Shown here: piece by piece, positions 28,508 to 37,004 of the stretch
How positions within the stretch are numbered: position 1 is the first letter of the stretch
How the letters are laid out: each line of letters starts with the position of its first letter
Origin: Sphingorhabdus lutea
GTDB lineage: Bacteria > Pseudomonadota > Alphaproteobacteria > Sphingomonadales > Sphingomonadaceae
Length of the DNA: 64,000 nucleotides
Assembly (NCBI RefSeq): GCF_001889025.1
Contig: NZ_CP018154.1
Location: forward strand, 1,416,501-1,480,500
Direction of reading: 5' to 3'
Position numbers and translations under genes: made by a program
Notes under the pieces: generated by a model
Databases searched by the model: none
What the model saw: the letters and a program-made list of their open reading frames with translations, nothing else
Told to the model about the DNA's origin: nothing

Positions 28508-29857
28508 TTATTTTTCAGCCAATAATGCCACATGGTTTAACAATCTGAACATTAATGCTGAAAATTTACTGTCCTCAACCTCTTTTTCACTGTCATTCCA
28601 ACTGCCAGATACGACAAACCATTTGCCAGAATTGCTTTGTAAAAGATAATTTTGGGAAATAACGCCTGGCTCACTGCCGCCCTTATATCCTACAAATTGC
28701 CATTTTTCGCTATCGCCAGCGGACATTCCCGGGTTAATGGCCATAATATCATCAACAATATCATCACCATTAAGCCGCAAATGTTCCATCAAACGGACAA
28801 TGTCATTTGCCGAGGCAAACCATTCAATTTTATCAATAAATAATGGTCCGCCAGTTATTTCTATAGCCTTAAATTTATCAAGGGTAAGTGCGTCATCATT
28901 ATCATTTAATATTTGACGCTGCTTCATTTCATTGGCCGCTAGATATTCGCCGCGCAATTTTTCATTGCTGCTCATCTTTAATCCAAATGCCTCTACCGTT
29001 GATAAAAAGGGCAACATTATTTCAGGATTACTATGGCCGATTTTCAATACCCGTTTTTCAACCTGTTCCCGCCCCAATAGGTGCAGCAAGCTATCCGTCG
29101 CGCCATTATCGCTAAGCGATATCATCCAACTGGCCAAAGTATGCAGGGTGACCGGCGCATTTTTTGGCCAATTTTCGGTTGCTGTGGATGAGAAAGATGG
29201 ATGATTGATGGTCGCAATATCGGACCATTTACGCTTTCCTTCTTTCACTTGGGCCGCAAGTTCGGCCAAAATATACAGCTTAAATGTTGAACCAATGGCA
29301 AATTGGTCATCGGCATTAAAGCTTAAAATATCTCTGTATTGGTCGCCATGCCCATCCAATAATGTCACCTTATAACTATATTGGCCCGAAAGATTGGAAA
29401 AATCCTCCTTTATTTTATCAATATTATCACCCTTTGTGGCGACATCTTTAATTAACAGGCCGATAATTTTATCCCCATTTTTTGGGTCGATTATCATTTC
29501 AACATTGGCAATAGCATTTTCAAATTCCAAATTGACCAGCGCCTGTTGAGGGTTTTGTTTGCTGGCAATATAGCTTGATTGTGGGGCGCCATATTGCGCG
29601 ATTAACTGTTCAGACAAAATTTTAATTTGTGCCACTGAAATGGCATTTAAAAATGATTGGGCGAAATAATCCTTTGCCTCAACTTTGCCATTTATCACTT
29701 CGGATAATTGCGCCGCGCGTAATTCCAGGCCGCTTTCTTGGGGGGCAATTATTTCCGCTCCGTCAATCTGCGGTGACATGGCATGGGCGGCGGGATGAAA
29801 GGCGGCACTGCTTAATAATGTTCCTAAAATAGCGAACTTAAAGCTTTGATTAAGCAT
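28508..29857 (-). CDS. Exported serine hydrolase, class A beta-lactamase-like
   Basis: I place the start at ATG 29857, inside the last codons of parE and with GGGGAG seven bases upstream, giving 449 aa. A signal peptide ends near PAAHA-M (residue 26). Residues about 40-175 form an extra N-terminal domain. The C-terminal penicillin-binding fold has S190-T-F-K193, S249-D-N251 and K392-G-G394. All three catalytic motifs are therefore intact, but the class A Glu166 region is not obvious. It could be a beta-lactamase, a D,D-peptidase or an esterase. Its coupling to parE is unusual. Confidence 0.85.
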   Translation of the reverse strand: MLNQSFKFAILGTLLSSAAFHPAAHAMSPQIDGAEIIAPQESGLELRAAQLSEVINGKVEAKDYFAQSFLNAISVAQIKILSEQLIAQYGAPQSSYIASKQNPQQALVNLEFENAIANVEMIIDPKNGDKIIGLLIKDVATKGDNIDKIKEDFSNLSGQYSYKVTLLDGHGDQYRDILSFNADDQFAIGSTFKLYILAELAAQVKEGKRKWSDIATINHPSFSSTATENWPKNAPVTLHTLASWMISLSDNGATDSLLHLLGREQVEKRVLKIGHSNPEIMLPFLSTVEAFGLKMSSNEKLRGEYLAANEMKQRQILNDNDDALTLDKFKAIEITGGPLFIDKIEWFASANDIVRLMEHLRLNGDDIVDDIMAINPGMSAGDSEKWQFVGYKGGSEPGVISQNYLLQSNSGKWFVVSGSWNDSEKEVEDSKFSALMFRLLNHVALLAEK

Positions 29858-31838
29858 CGATTGTCTCCCCGTCCAATAATCCAGCATTTTGTTGAATAAA
29901 GGCAAAGCGTTCTTCGGGTTTTTTGCCCATTAAACGGTCAACCAAATCACGCACAGCGGCCTGATCCTCATATTGAGGGGGCAGGGTAATGCGAATTAAG
30001 GAACGTGTCGCCGGATCCATTGTTGTTTCTTTTAATTGAGACGGGTTCATCTCACCCAGACCCTTAAAACGGCCCACTTCAACCTTTTTCCCCTTAAAGA
30101 CTGTCGCCTCTAATTCGGCGCGATGCTCATCGTCAATGGCATATTCGCTTTTGCTGCCGCTGGTTAAACGGTAAAGCGGTGGCCGCGCCAAATATAAATG
30201 GCCCGCCTTTACTATTGGACCCATTTCTTGAAAGAAAAAAGTCATCAATAATGTCGCAATATGCGCGCCATCAACATCGGCATCGGTCATGATGATGATG
30301 CGGCTATATCGCAAATTATCGGGGTTGCAATCCTTGCGCAGGCCGCAGCCAAGGGCAAGCGACAGGTCGGCAATTTCCTGATTTGCATTTATTTTTGTGC
30401 TATTGGCGGAGGCAACATTTAATATTTTACCGCGTATCGGCAAAATGGCCTGCGTTTTTCGGTCGCGTGCTTGCTTGGCAGATCCGCCCGCGCTGTCGCC
30501 CTCTACGATAAATAATTCGGTATCCTCAACCCCATCGCCATTGCTGCAATCGGTTAGCTTACCCGGCAGGCGCAATTTACGCGCCGATGTTGCTGTTTTA
30601 CGTTTAATTTCCCGCTCTGCCTTGCGCTTTAAACGTTCATCCACTTTATCCATGATAAAGCTGAGCAGCGCCTTGCCCCGTTCAATATTTCCGGAAAGAA
30701 AATGGTCAAAATGGTCGCGGACCGCATTTTCAACCAATTTTGTGGCATTGGCGGAGGTAAGGCGGTCTTTCGTTTGGCTTTGAAATTGTGGGTCGCGGAT
30801 AAAAACAGAAAGCATCATTTCACAGCCATTGAAAATATCATCTGCCGTAATTTGATTGGTTTTTTTATTTCCCACCAGCTCACCAAAGCTGCGGAAAGCC
30901 TTGGTCAAGGCAAGGCGAAGACCCTGTTCATGCGTGCCGCCTGCGGGGGTGGGGATGGTGTTACAATACCAACTATAACTGCCATCGGACCATAATGGCC
31001 ATGAAATTGCCCATTCAACACGCCCTTCTGAATCGGGGAAATCTTGCATGCCAGAGAAAAATTCGGCGGTGGCGCATTCACGGCCTGCCAATTGTTCTTT
31101 AAGATGATCTGACAAACCGCCCGGAAATTGGAAAACGGCCTCTTGCGGGATGTTTTCATCCGACAGGCGAGGGTCGCATTTCCACCTTATTTCCACGCCA
31201 GCATATAAATATGCCTTTGACCGTGCCAGTTTGAACAGACGCGCTGCCTTAAACTTTGCATCCGCGCCAAATATTTCTGGATCAGGTTGAAATGTGATGG
31301 AGGTGCCGCGACGATTCGCGGTGCTGCCTATTTTTTCAAGATTACCTATGGCATGGCCGCGTTCAAATCTTTGTTTGAAAACCTCTTTATTTCGTGCAAC
31401 CTCAACCTCCGTATAGGTGGAAAGCGCATTGACAACGGACACGCCCACACCATGAAGGCCGCCAGAAGTTGCATAGGCCTTATCGGTAAATTTACCACCG
31501 GAATGCAGCGTGGTTAAAATAACCTCTAACGCCGATTTTCCAGGAAATTTGGGATGTGGATCAACCGGAATACCTCGGCCATTGTCAGAAATGGTCAAAA
31601 TATTGTCTAAACCCAAATATACTTCAATTCGGTTGGCATGGCCCGCAACGGCTTCGTCCATGCTATTGTCCAACACTTCGGAAGCCAAATGATGCAGTGC
31701 GCGTTCATCCGTGCCGCCAATATACATGCCGGGCCGACGGCGAACAGGTTCTAACCCCTCCAAAACCTCAATGGATGAAGCATCATAATTATTACTGGCG
31801 GTAGAAGCGGCATTGCCGCCAAAAAGATCATCACTCAT
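29850..31838 (-). CDS. parE: DNA topoisomerase IV subunit B
   Basis: The 662-residue protein has a GHKL ATPase domain (EVLDNSMDEA, DNGRGIP, GGLHGVGVSVVNAL) and a TOPRIM domain with EGDSAGGSAKQARDR and the metal site DADVDGAHI. The length is that of ParE; GyrB of this group is about 800 residues. It decatenates daughter chromosomes with ParC. It is followed directly, with overlap, by the exported serine hydrolase gene. Confidence 0.95.
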   Translation of the reverse strand: MSDDLFGGNAASTASNNYDASSIEVLEGLEPVRRRPGMYIGGTDERALHHLASEVLDNSMDEAVAGHANRIEVYLGLDNILTISDNGRGIPVDPHPKFPGKSALEVILTTLHSGGKFTDKAYATSGGLHGVGVSVVNALSTYTEVEVARNKEVFKQRFERGHAIGNLEKIGSTANRRGTSITFQPDPEIFGADAKFKAARLFKLARSKAYLYAGVEIRWKCDPRLSDENIPQEAVFQFPGGLSDHLKEQLAGRECATAEFFSGMQDFPDSEGRVEWAISWPLWSDGSYSWYCNTIPTPAGGTHEQGLRLALTKAFRSFGELVGNKKTNQITADDIFNGCEMMLSVFIRDPQFQSQTKDRLTSANATKLVENAVRDHFDHFLSGNIERGKALLSFIMDKVDERLKRKAEREIKRKTATSARKLRLPGKLTDCSNGDGVEDTELFIVEGDSAGGSAKQARDRKTQAILPIRGKILNVASANSTKINANQEIADLSLALGCGLRKDCNPDNLRYSRIIIMTDADVDGAHIATLLMTFFFQEMGPIVKAGHLYLARPPLYRLTSGSKSEYAIDDEHRAELEATVFKGKKVEVGRFKGLGEMNPSQLKETTMDPATRSLIRITLPPQYEDQAAVRDLVDRLMGKKPEERFAFIQQNAGLLDGETIDA

Positions 31839-31939
31839 AACTATCTGTATAAGGCGTGCAAAGTTAACGATGCAAGCCTTAGTGACGGATTAGCAATAAA
31901 TATCCACAGCAAATTTGATTTTACCGCCAATTATGACTT

Positions 31940-32599
31940 TTAACGGACGCGCGGGCCGCCAAATGGCATGGGCGGAGGCGCACGGCGAACACCGCGCGGC
32001 AATTGCGCCTGATACGCACGACCGCAATGTTCCACGCAATAAGGGAAGCCGGGGTTCACCGCTTCGCCACAGAAATGAAAATCCGCCTCGCCAGGATGGC
32101 CCATTGGCCAACGACAAATGCGTTCATTCAAATCAAGCAAGGTGGTTTTGCCAGCAATTTCCGGGCTGGGCTTTGCAGGGACCAATCGGCGCGGCGGCGC
32201 AGGTGGAATCGGCGCTTGTTGATCGCCGGGCCCCTGACGTAAAAAACCGCCAGGCCCAATAGACACCATTTGCGGCAAGGATGATTTTTTTTGCTCAACT
32301 GCCGTCGCGTCATTTGATGTAGCTGCAGGTTGCGGGGCCGATATAGGCGCGGCAGCCCGAACAGCTTTTACCACTTTTTCGGGTTTTGCATCGGGTTTTA
32401 ACACAGGCTTTTTGGCCTTTTTCGCTGCCGCTTTTGCGCCGCGCACGGGCGAAGGACGTGATTTAAGGCCCAATCGGTGCGCCTTACCGATGACGGCATT
32501 GCGGCTCACCCCGCCAAGTTCCTCAGCGATTTGACTGGCGGTTAAGCCCTTTTCCCATAAATTTGTTAATTGGGTAATGCGTTCGTCGGTCCAGGCCAT
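31940..32599 (-). CDS. gcrA: Cell cycle regulator GcrA
   Basis: The 219-residue protein begins with the diagnostic MAWTDERITQL and helix-turn-helix SASQIA-type segment (residues 1-48). A long Ala/Pro/Lys linker follows, then a C-terminal Cys/His cluster (CRWPMGHPGEADFHFCG, PYCVEHC). GcrA binds sigma-70 and methylated GAnTC sites to set the cell-cycle programme in alphaproteobacteria. It is divergent from the ABC permease gene. Confidence 0.95.
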   Translation of the reverse strand: MAWTDERITQLTNLWEKGLTASQIAEELGGVSRNAVIGKAHRLGLKSRPSPVRGAKAAAKKAKKPVLKPDAKPEKVVKAVRAAAPISAPQPAATSNDATAVEQKKSSLPQMVSIGPGGFLRQGPGDQQAPIPPAPPRRLVPAKPSPEIAGKTTLLDLNERICRWPMGHPGEADFHFCGEAVNPGFPYCVEHCGRAYQAQLPRGVRRAPPPMPFGGPRVR

Positions 32600-32731
32600 A
32601 TTTGCTCCAAATAAGGAAATCTAATCTATTGTTTTTGAAATTGCAGCTTGCAGCAATGCAAACAAGCCGATAGTCGAAACATCATAAGCAATCTAGTTCT
32701 ATTTAATAAATTTATTGGGCAATTTCAACCT

Positions 32732-33526
32732 ATGCTTGAATCAAGAAAAATTATCGGCGTAAATTGGCTGGGACTTTATACTTTATATATGAAGGAAGTG
32801 CGCCGATTTATGAAGGTGCAATTGCAAACCATTTGGGGTCCCGCCATCACCACCATGTTGTTTTTAATCATTTTTACTGTTGCCCTTGGTCGCGGCGGGT
32901 ATCAGGTTCTGGAAACACCCTTTGCCAATTTTCTTGCCCCCGGCCTTATCATCATGGGGATGTTGCAAAATTCATTCGCCAATAGCAGCTTTTCATTATT
33001 GGTCGGAAAAATCCAAGGAACGATTATTGATTATTTAATGCCGCCTTTGTCCAATTTTGAATTATTGGCCGCAATGGTGGGTGCAGCGGTGACGCGGGCA
33101 GCCTTTGTTGGCGGCGCGGTTTGGATTGTCATGCTGTTATGGCCCAATGTTTCGGTTAATGTCGCACATCCTCTGGCGGTGCTTTATTTTGGAATTATGG
33201 GTTCGGTTTTTGTCGGCAGCATTGGGGTGATGACATCCATTTGGGCAGAAAAATTTGACCATGCAGCGGCAGTGACCAATTTTGTTATCGCGCCACTGGC
33301 TTTATTATCCGGAACATTTTACTCGGTTGATAAATTATCGCCGACTTTTCAGGCGGTAAGCCATGCCAACCCATTTTTCTATATTATATCGGGTTTTCGA
33401 TATGGATTTATTGGCAAGGCAGATTCCAATATTTATTTGGGCGGCGCGGTGATTGGCGGGTTAAGTATTATCACGCTTTCCATATGCTATGCGCTGCTTC
33501 GTAAAGGGTGGAAGATTAAAAATTAA
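32732..33526 (+). CDS. ABC-2 type transporter permease
   Basis: I choose ATG 32732 (264 aa). The open frame extends upstream to 32648, but those 28 residues do not fit the family. Six membrane helices are visible. The C-terminal half has LLSGTFYSVDKLSPTFQAV and NPFFYIISGFRYG, typical of ABC-2 exporters (NodJ/YadH type). Such permeases pair with an ATPase that is usually adjacent; none is found here. Its cargo is unknown. Confidence 0.85.
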   Translation: MLESRKIIGVNWLGLYTLYMKEVRRFMKVQLQTIWGPAITTMLFLIIFTVALGRGGYQVLETPFANFLAPGLIIMGMLQNSFANSSFSLLVGKIQGTIIDYLMPPLSNFELLAAMVGAAVTRAAFVGGAVWIVMLLWPNVSVNVAHPLAVLYFGIMGSVFVGSIGVMTSIWAEKFDHAAAVTNFVIAPLALLSGTFYSVDKLSPTFQAVSHANPFFYIISGFRYGFIGKADSNIYLGGAVIGGLSIITLSICYALLRKGWKIKN

Positions 33527-33560
33527 AATTGCGCTTGGCAGAGGGCGCATCTTAATATAG

Positions 33561-33601
33561 TGGCGCATCATATATTGCATAGGTGCATATTTTATGCGCC
33601 A
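33561..33601. repeat. Inverted repeat between the ABC permease and tRNA-Ser
   Basis: TGGCGCA (33561-33567) and TGCGCCA (33595-33601) form a 7-bp stem. The spacer holds a second, weaker inverted pair around ATATTGCA/TGCATAT. It may end the permease transcript, but no T run follows. Confidence 0.4.
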
Positions 33602-33621
33602 TTTGATATGAAAATATCTGC

Positions 33622-33711
33622 GGAGAGGTGCCAGAGTGGTCGAATGGGGCGGTCTCGAAAACCGTTGTGGATGCAAATCCACCCAGGGTTCGAATCCCTG
33701 TCTCTCCGCCA
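33622..33711 (+). tRNA. tRNA-Ser (anticodon CGA)
   Basis: This 90-base gene has a GGAGAGG/CTCTCC acceptor stem, a long variable arm, the T-loop GGTTCGAATCC and an encoded CCA end. The anticodon loop CTCGAAA, closed by CGGT/ACCG, gives anticodon CGA, which reads UCG serine codons. Its 3' end is the attachment site of the integrative element that follows. Confidence 0.97.
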
Positions 33712-33714
33712 GAT
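33698..33714 (+). repeat. attL: 17-bp attachment repeat in the tRNA-Ser 3' end
   Basis: CTGTCTCTCCGCCAGAT overlaps the tRNA T-stem, acceptor end and CCA and runs three bases past them. An identical copy is at 37861-37877. The element restores an intact tRNA at this end. Confidence 0.88.
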
Positions 33715-33756
33715 AACGGTTTTCCGCCATTCCTCACAATTCAAAATATCCTCTTT

Positions 33757-33779
33757 AAGCCTAGGAAAATAAGGCTTTT
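33757..33779 (+). terminator. Weak hairpin after tRNA-Ser
   Basis: AAGCCT pairs with AGGCTT across a nine-base loop and is followed by two more Ts and a T-rich stretch. It may stop tRNA transcription before the integrase gene. Confidence 0.35.
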
Positions 33780-33824
33780 CTGTTTCTCATTGTTTCTTGC
33801 AATATCTGGGCAGCCTGATTAAAG

Positions 33825-33848
33825 TGTGGGGATAAATGTGGGGATAAA
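33825..33848 (+). repeat. Tandem 12-bp repeat, left end (possible integrase arm sites)
   Basis: Two adjacent copies of TGTGGGGATAAA end five bases before the integrase ATG. A matching pair lies near the right end at 37779-37802. Confidence 0.7.
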
Positions 33849-33852
33849 TTAA

Positions 33853-34995
33853 ATGGGCCTTTTAACAGTTTCAGCAATTAAGGCGGCAAAAGGTCCATGC
33901 CGTTTATATGATGGGGATGGCCTATATTTGCTGGTTAGCAAAACAGGGGCGAAAAGCTGGCTTGTTCGCGTTCAAAAAAATAAGAGGCGGCGCGATATAG
34001 GTTTGGGCAGTGCGTCCAAGGTGTCTCTTAAAGAGGCAAGGAAAAGGGCTGCTGATGTTCGTTCGCAAATTGAGTGCGGGCTTGACCCAATTTTGGAACG
34101 CAAAAAGGCGGGCGGCATACCAACATTTAGAGCGGCGGCGGCAAGTGTCCATGCAGAACAAAAGGGGGCATGGCGCAATGGTAAGCATAACCAACAATGG
34201 ATTCGGACATTAGAAACTTATTGTTTCCCTTATTTCGGGGATATTTCCGTGGCAGAAATAACCGCGCCTATTGTTCGTGATGCATTGATTGCAATTTGGT
34301 TAGATAAGCCTGAAACAGCGCGGCGCGTTAGGCAAAGAATAGTTTCCGTTTTGGATTGGGCAGTGGGCAAGGGTTATCGTGATGCACCGCTTGCAATGGC
34401 GGGGATAAACAAAAGCCTTCCCAAGCAACGTGAGGCCGTGAAGCATCATGAGGCCATGCCTTATCAAGAAGTTCCGGCATTTATGGTAAAATTGCGCGAG
34501 AGCATGTCTATGGGGCGGCTGGCTCTTGAATTTGCGATATTGACGGCGGCGCGTTCTGGAGAGGTGCGCGGCGCAACATGGGATGAAATTGACCTTTACA
34601 AGAAACTTTGGACAATTCCGGCCGGACGTATGAAAATGAAGCGTGAACATGTTATTCCGCTTTGTGATGGGGCGGTGCATGTTTTGCAACAGGCCGCCAA
34701 ATTTAGGCTCAATAGTTCTAATTTTGTCTTTGTGGGGCAATCAAAGGGCAAGGCCATATCCGATATGACAATGCGCAAAATATTGCGCGATATGGGTTTG
34801 AAATATGTCCCGCATGGTTTCCGTTCCAGTTTCAAAGACTGGGCAGCCGATACCACCGAATATTCCAATGAATTATCCGAGATGGCGCTTGCCCATGCCA
34901 TAAAGGGCAAGAGTGAGGCCGCATATAGGCGGGGAAGTATGCTCGATAAAAGGCGGAATTTAATGGATGATTGGGAAGGGTTTTGTGATGGATGA
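33853..34995 (+). CDS. Tyrosine-type site-specific integrase (P4 family)
   Basis: The 380-residue protein has an N-terminal DUF4102 arm-binding domain (residues 1-85), a SAM-like core-binding domain (about 95-185) and the catalytic domain. The catalytic set is complete: R234 (TAARSGE), K262, H321 and R324 (HGFRSSF), H348 (ALAHAI) and Y358 (AAYRRG). It should insert and excise the element at the tRNA-Ser 3' end. The arm-like repeats directly before its ATG suggest that bound integrase also limits its own transcription. Confidence 0.95.
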   Translation: MGLLTVSAIKAAKGPCRLYDGDGLYLLVSKTGAKSWLVRVQKNKRRRDIGLGSASKVSLKEARKRAADVRSQIECGLDPILERKKAGGIPTFRAAAASVHAEQKGAWRNGKHNQQWIRTLETYCFPYFGDISVAEITAPIVRDALIAIWLDKPETARRVRQRIVSVLDWAVGKGYRDAPLAMAGINKSLPKQREAVKHHEAMPYQEVPAFMVKLRESMSMGRLALEFAILTAARSGEVRGATWDEIDLYKKLWTIPAGRMKMKREHVIPLCDGAVHVLQQAAKFRLNSSNFVFVGQSKGKAISDMTMRKILRDMGLKYVPHGFRSSFKDWAADTTEYSNELSEMALAHAIKGKSEAAYRRGSMLDKRRNLMDDWEGFCDG

Positions 34996-35809
34996 TTCTG
35001 CTTATTATGGAAAAGAATTCGTTTTTAACTATTTGGATATTTTTCATATGCATGATTATAATTTAGATGAGTTTGTTAGCCCCAATGAAGTTTTAGACAG
35101 GTTAAAGCAAGTTTATCCAGATAAAAATCCAGTTGGCATGCTGATATATTTTGCCTACAAATTACTATTAACTGGGGTAACCGGAATGGTATATTTCAGA
35201 TGTTCAACGCGAGACAATGAGCTCGAGTGCGAAGATTATGAAGAATTTAATAGTTGGTTACATGACGCTGCATTTTTCAATGGTTTCCAAGGTAGGTATA
35301 ACGGTCCTTTTATTGTTTGCCAATCTTTTTGGAATCTTGCTCATGCAAAGAGTTTTGGGGATTGGGTAGCGGGTATAGGTAGTTCTGATGAATGGGTAAC
35401 GTCTAATTGGAAAACGGGGATTTTCGGACTTGCGACTAAAAATAGTGGATGTCTCTATAAAGACTTACCTATTACAGGTGACTTAACATTATACGGTATA
35501 AAGTTTCTTCGGAGTGATTTGGATTTGATTGCGCCAATGCAGGCTGAGCCGCCAAAGCAGAAAGTTATCGAAAAAGCCTCACGGGCAACCAAATATGATT
35601 GGGAGGCGGCTTTTGCATATGTGGTGGCAGCATTTCACCATGATATAGGTGATTTCGAGCCTGAAAAGCTTGGAGCAAATAAAGAGATGGTGGATTTGCT
35701 TAGACACTCATTCATAGTAAATAATTTAGATGTTCCAGAAGATGCTGCATTAAAAGCTAAAGCAAAGATAATATTGGGTAACATAAATAGTTATAAAAGG
35801 CCCAAATAA
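34988..35809 (+). CDS. Unknown cargo protein of the element, 273 aa
   Basis: I do not recognise this protein. The start at ATG 34988 has GGAAGGG about eight bases upstream and overlaps the integrase stop by eight bases; an ATG at 34967 is less likely. Residues 1-190 are rich in aromatic and acidic residues, with no signal peptide and no nuclease or ATPase motif visible. The C-terminal part (from about 197, KYDWEAAFAYVVAAF) looks like a small helical module; I recall similar tails on accessory proteins of other alphaproteobacterial elements. Its place between integrase and regulator is typical of cargo, possibly defensive. Confidence 0.7.
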   Translation: MDDSAYYGKEFVFNYLDIFHMHDYNLDEFVSPNEVLDRLKQVYPDKNPVGMLIYFAYKLLLTGVTGMVYFRCSTRDNELECEDYEEFNSWLHDAAFFNGFQGRYNGPFIVCQSFWNLAHAKSFGDWVAGIGSSDEWVTSNWKTGIFGLATKNSGCLYKDLPITGDLTLYGIKFLRSDLDLIAPMQAEPPKQKVIEKASRATKYDWEAAFAYVVAAFHHDIGDFEPEKLGANKEMVDLLRHSFIVNNLDVPEDAALKAKAKIILGNINSYKRPK

Positions 35810-35851
35810 TGCATATTTTGGCCATTCCCCTAAATTAAAACTAGTAAATAG

Positions 35852-35896
35852 TTTGGCTAATTAACGTCTTAATTAGCCAAATTAGCCAAAGTAGCC
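35852..35896. repeat. 12-bp perfect dyad plus iterated TTAGCCAAA (possible origin or operator)
   Basis: TTTGGCTAATTA (35852-35863) and TAATTAGCCAAA (35870-35881) form a perfect dyad around a six-base loop. A further direct copy, TTAGCCAAA, lies at 35882-35890, followed by a partial GTAGCC. The block sits in the 171-base gap before the alpA-like gene. Such hairpin-plus-iteron layouts are seen at rolling-circle origins and at operators. Confidence 0.6.
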
Positions 35897-35942
35897 GACA
35901 TTCAAAGTGGCCTTTGTTATTTCTCCTTGTGCAGTGAGATAC

Positions 35943-35958
35943 CCGCCAATTCTGGCGG
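35943..35958. promoter_or_regulatory. CCGCCA-N4-TGGCGG dyad before the alpA-like gene
   Basis: A perfect 6-bp inverted repeat with a four-base spacer lies 22 bases before the ATG at 35981. It is placed to act as an operator or leader hairpin. Confidence 0.45.
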
Positions 35959-35980
35959 AAAGGCTGCACGGAGTTAAAAA

Positions 35981-36181
35981 ATGCATAAAGAATTGTTAAC
36001 CGTTTCAGAGTTTCTTGAAATATATTCAATTTCAAGAACAGAATTTTATAGGCAGGTTAAAGCGGGGCATATCCGCTTAACCAAAATGGGCAATGCCAGC
36101 CGCGTGACAAAAGCGGATGCTGATGCATGGTTGGCGGCGCTTCCCACAATTGCGCATAAGCAAATGGGAGAGGCGGCATGA
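35981..36181 (+). CDS. AlpA-like helix-turn-helix regulator / excisionase
   Basis: The 66-residue protein has the AlpA/excisionase layout: LLTVSEFLEIYSISRTEFYR as the helix-turn-helix, the wing VKAGHIRLTKMGNASRV, then KADADAWL. In P4-like elements AlpA promotes integrase expression and excision. GGAG lies upstream. Its stop overlaps the next start by four bases. Confidence 0.85.
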   Translation: MHKELLTVSEFLEIYSISRTEFYRQVKAGHIRLTKMGNASRVTKADADAWLAALPTIAHKQMGEAA

Positions 36182-36570
36182 GAGGCAATAACCCAATAAA
36201 AAACCCCAAGGACGGTGCAACGTCCAAGGGGCAATGCGCAAATGTTGAGACAAAAGCGGCAAAAGGAGCATATCTTAAAACATGTTCCGGCCGCAAGCGA
36301 AAAGCAATATGGTTTTTATTGCCTAGTGGGCGGGCGTTATTAGTGGGGCAAAATGCGCGAACCCTATCAGCCTTGATAAATTCGGGGAAAGCAGGCGTTA
36401 CCGCTCTTGAATTGTCATCATGGGCATTTCGCCTTGGCTCTTATATCCATACGCTACGCTCACAATATGGGCTTGATATTATCACTATCAAAGAAACGCA
36501 TAATGAATTGGGGGACTGGCATGCCCGCTATGTTTTGAATTGTGATGTTCAAATATTGGAGATGGCATAA
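36178..36570 (+). CDS. Winged-helix protein of the element (HTH_39-like)
   Basis: The 130-residue protein has a basic N-terminal half (Lys/Arg-rich, residues 1-45). A compact C-terminal domain follows, with TLSALINSGKAGVTALELSS, then RLGSYIHTLRSQYGLDIITI. This order (helix, helix, short sheet) fits the winged-helix HTH_39 type found in phages and plasmids. It likely binds DNA, perhaps as a replication or copy control factor. It is coupled to both neighbours. Confidence 0.65.
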   Translation: MRGNNPIKNPKDGATSKGQCANVETKAAKGAYLKTCSGRKRKAIWFLLPSGRALLVGQNARTLSALINSGKAGVTALELSSWAFRLGSYIHTLRSQYGLDIITIKETHNELGDWHARYVLNCDVQILEMA

Positions 36571-36815
36571 TGTCTGATAATTGTCATATCCTATGGGAGC
36601 AACGCCATAATAAATCATTGTTGCGTTTTTCGGTTCGCAAATATCATGGCAGATGGTTTGCGGAGCTTCGTTCCTTTTATGAAACGCCTGATGGGTGGCA
36701 GCATAGCCCAAAGGGCTGCACAATGCCTATAAGCGGCATAGAGGGGCTGGGCGCGGCATTGATGGCCTATGCCAAGGATAGTGAGCTTATCGGCCCTGAA
36801 AATGGCCTTAAATAA
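36570..36815 (+). CDS. PC4/p15-like single-strand DNA-binding protein
   Basis: The 81-residue protein has the PC4 pattern: SVRKYHGRWFAELRSFYE, then WQHSPKGCTMPISGIEGLGAAL, with the Pro-x-x-Lys-Gly turn before the last strand and helix. PC4-like proteins bind single-stranded DNA as dimers. Its start overlaps the previous stop by one base. Beside a Rep-like nickase, a role in protecting replicating single strands is plausible. A terminator follows. Confidence 0.65.
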   Translation: MSDNCHILWEQRHNKSLLRFSVRKYHGRWFAELRSFYETPDGWQHSPKGCTMPISGIEGLGAALMAYAKDSELIGPENGLK

Positions 36816-36834
36816 GCTGGGGCTTTAATGTGAG

Positions 36835-36868
36835 AGGGGCGGCTTTATTTGGCCGTCCCTTTTATTTT
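36835..36868 (+). terminator. Rho-independent terminator in the element
   Basis: AGGGGCGGC pairs with GCCGTCCCT (nine pairs, one G-T) around an eight-base loop and is followed by a T-rich tract. It ends the alpA-PC4 transcript 20 bases after the stop, so the Rep gene has its own promoter. Confidence 0.8.
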
Positions 36869-37004
36869 AAGCCTTAATCTTGAAACTGACGAAAAAACAG
36901 AATTTGGGGCGATATTCAAAATAAAGGGGCTTTATATCATCCCCTGCAAAGCCGCAAAAAACCTAGTTTTCATAAAAAATATTCATCCATAGGGAAAAGT
37001 TGGC

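Noticed and set aside
32648..32731. 28-residue N-terminal extension of the ABC permease
   Set aside because: The residues do not look like the family, there is no ribosome site, and the region overlaps the likely gcrA/permease promoter zone.
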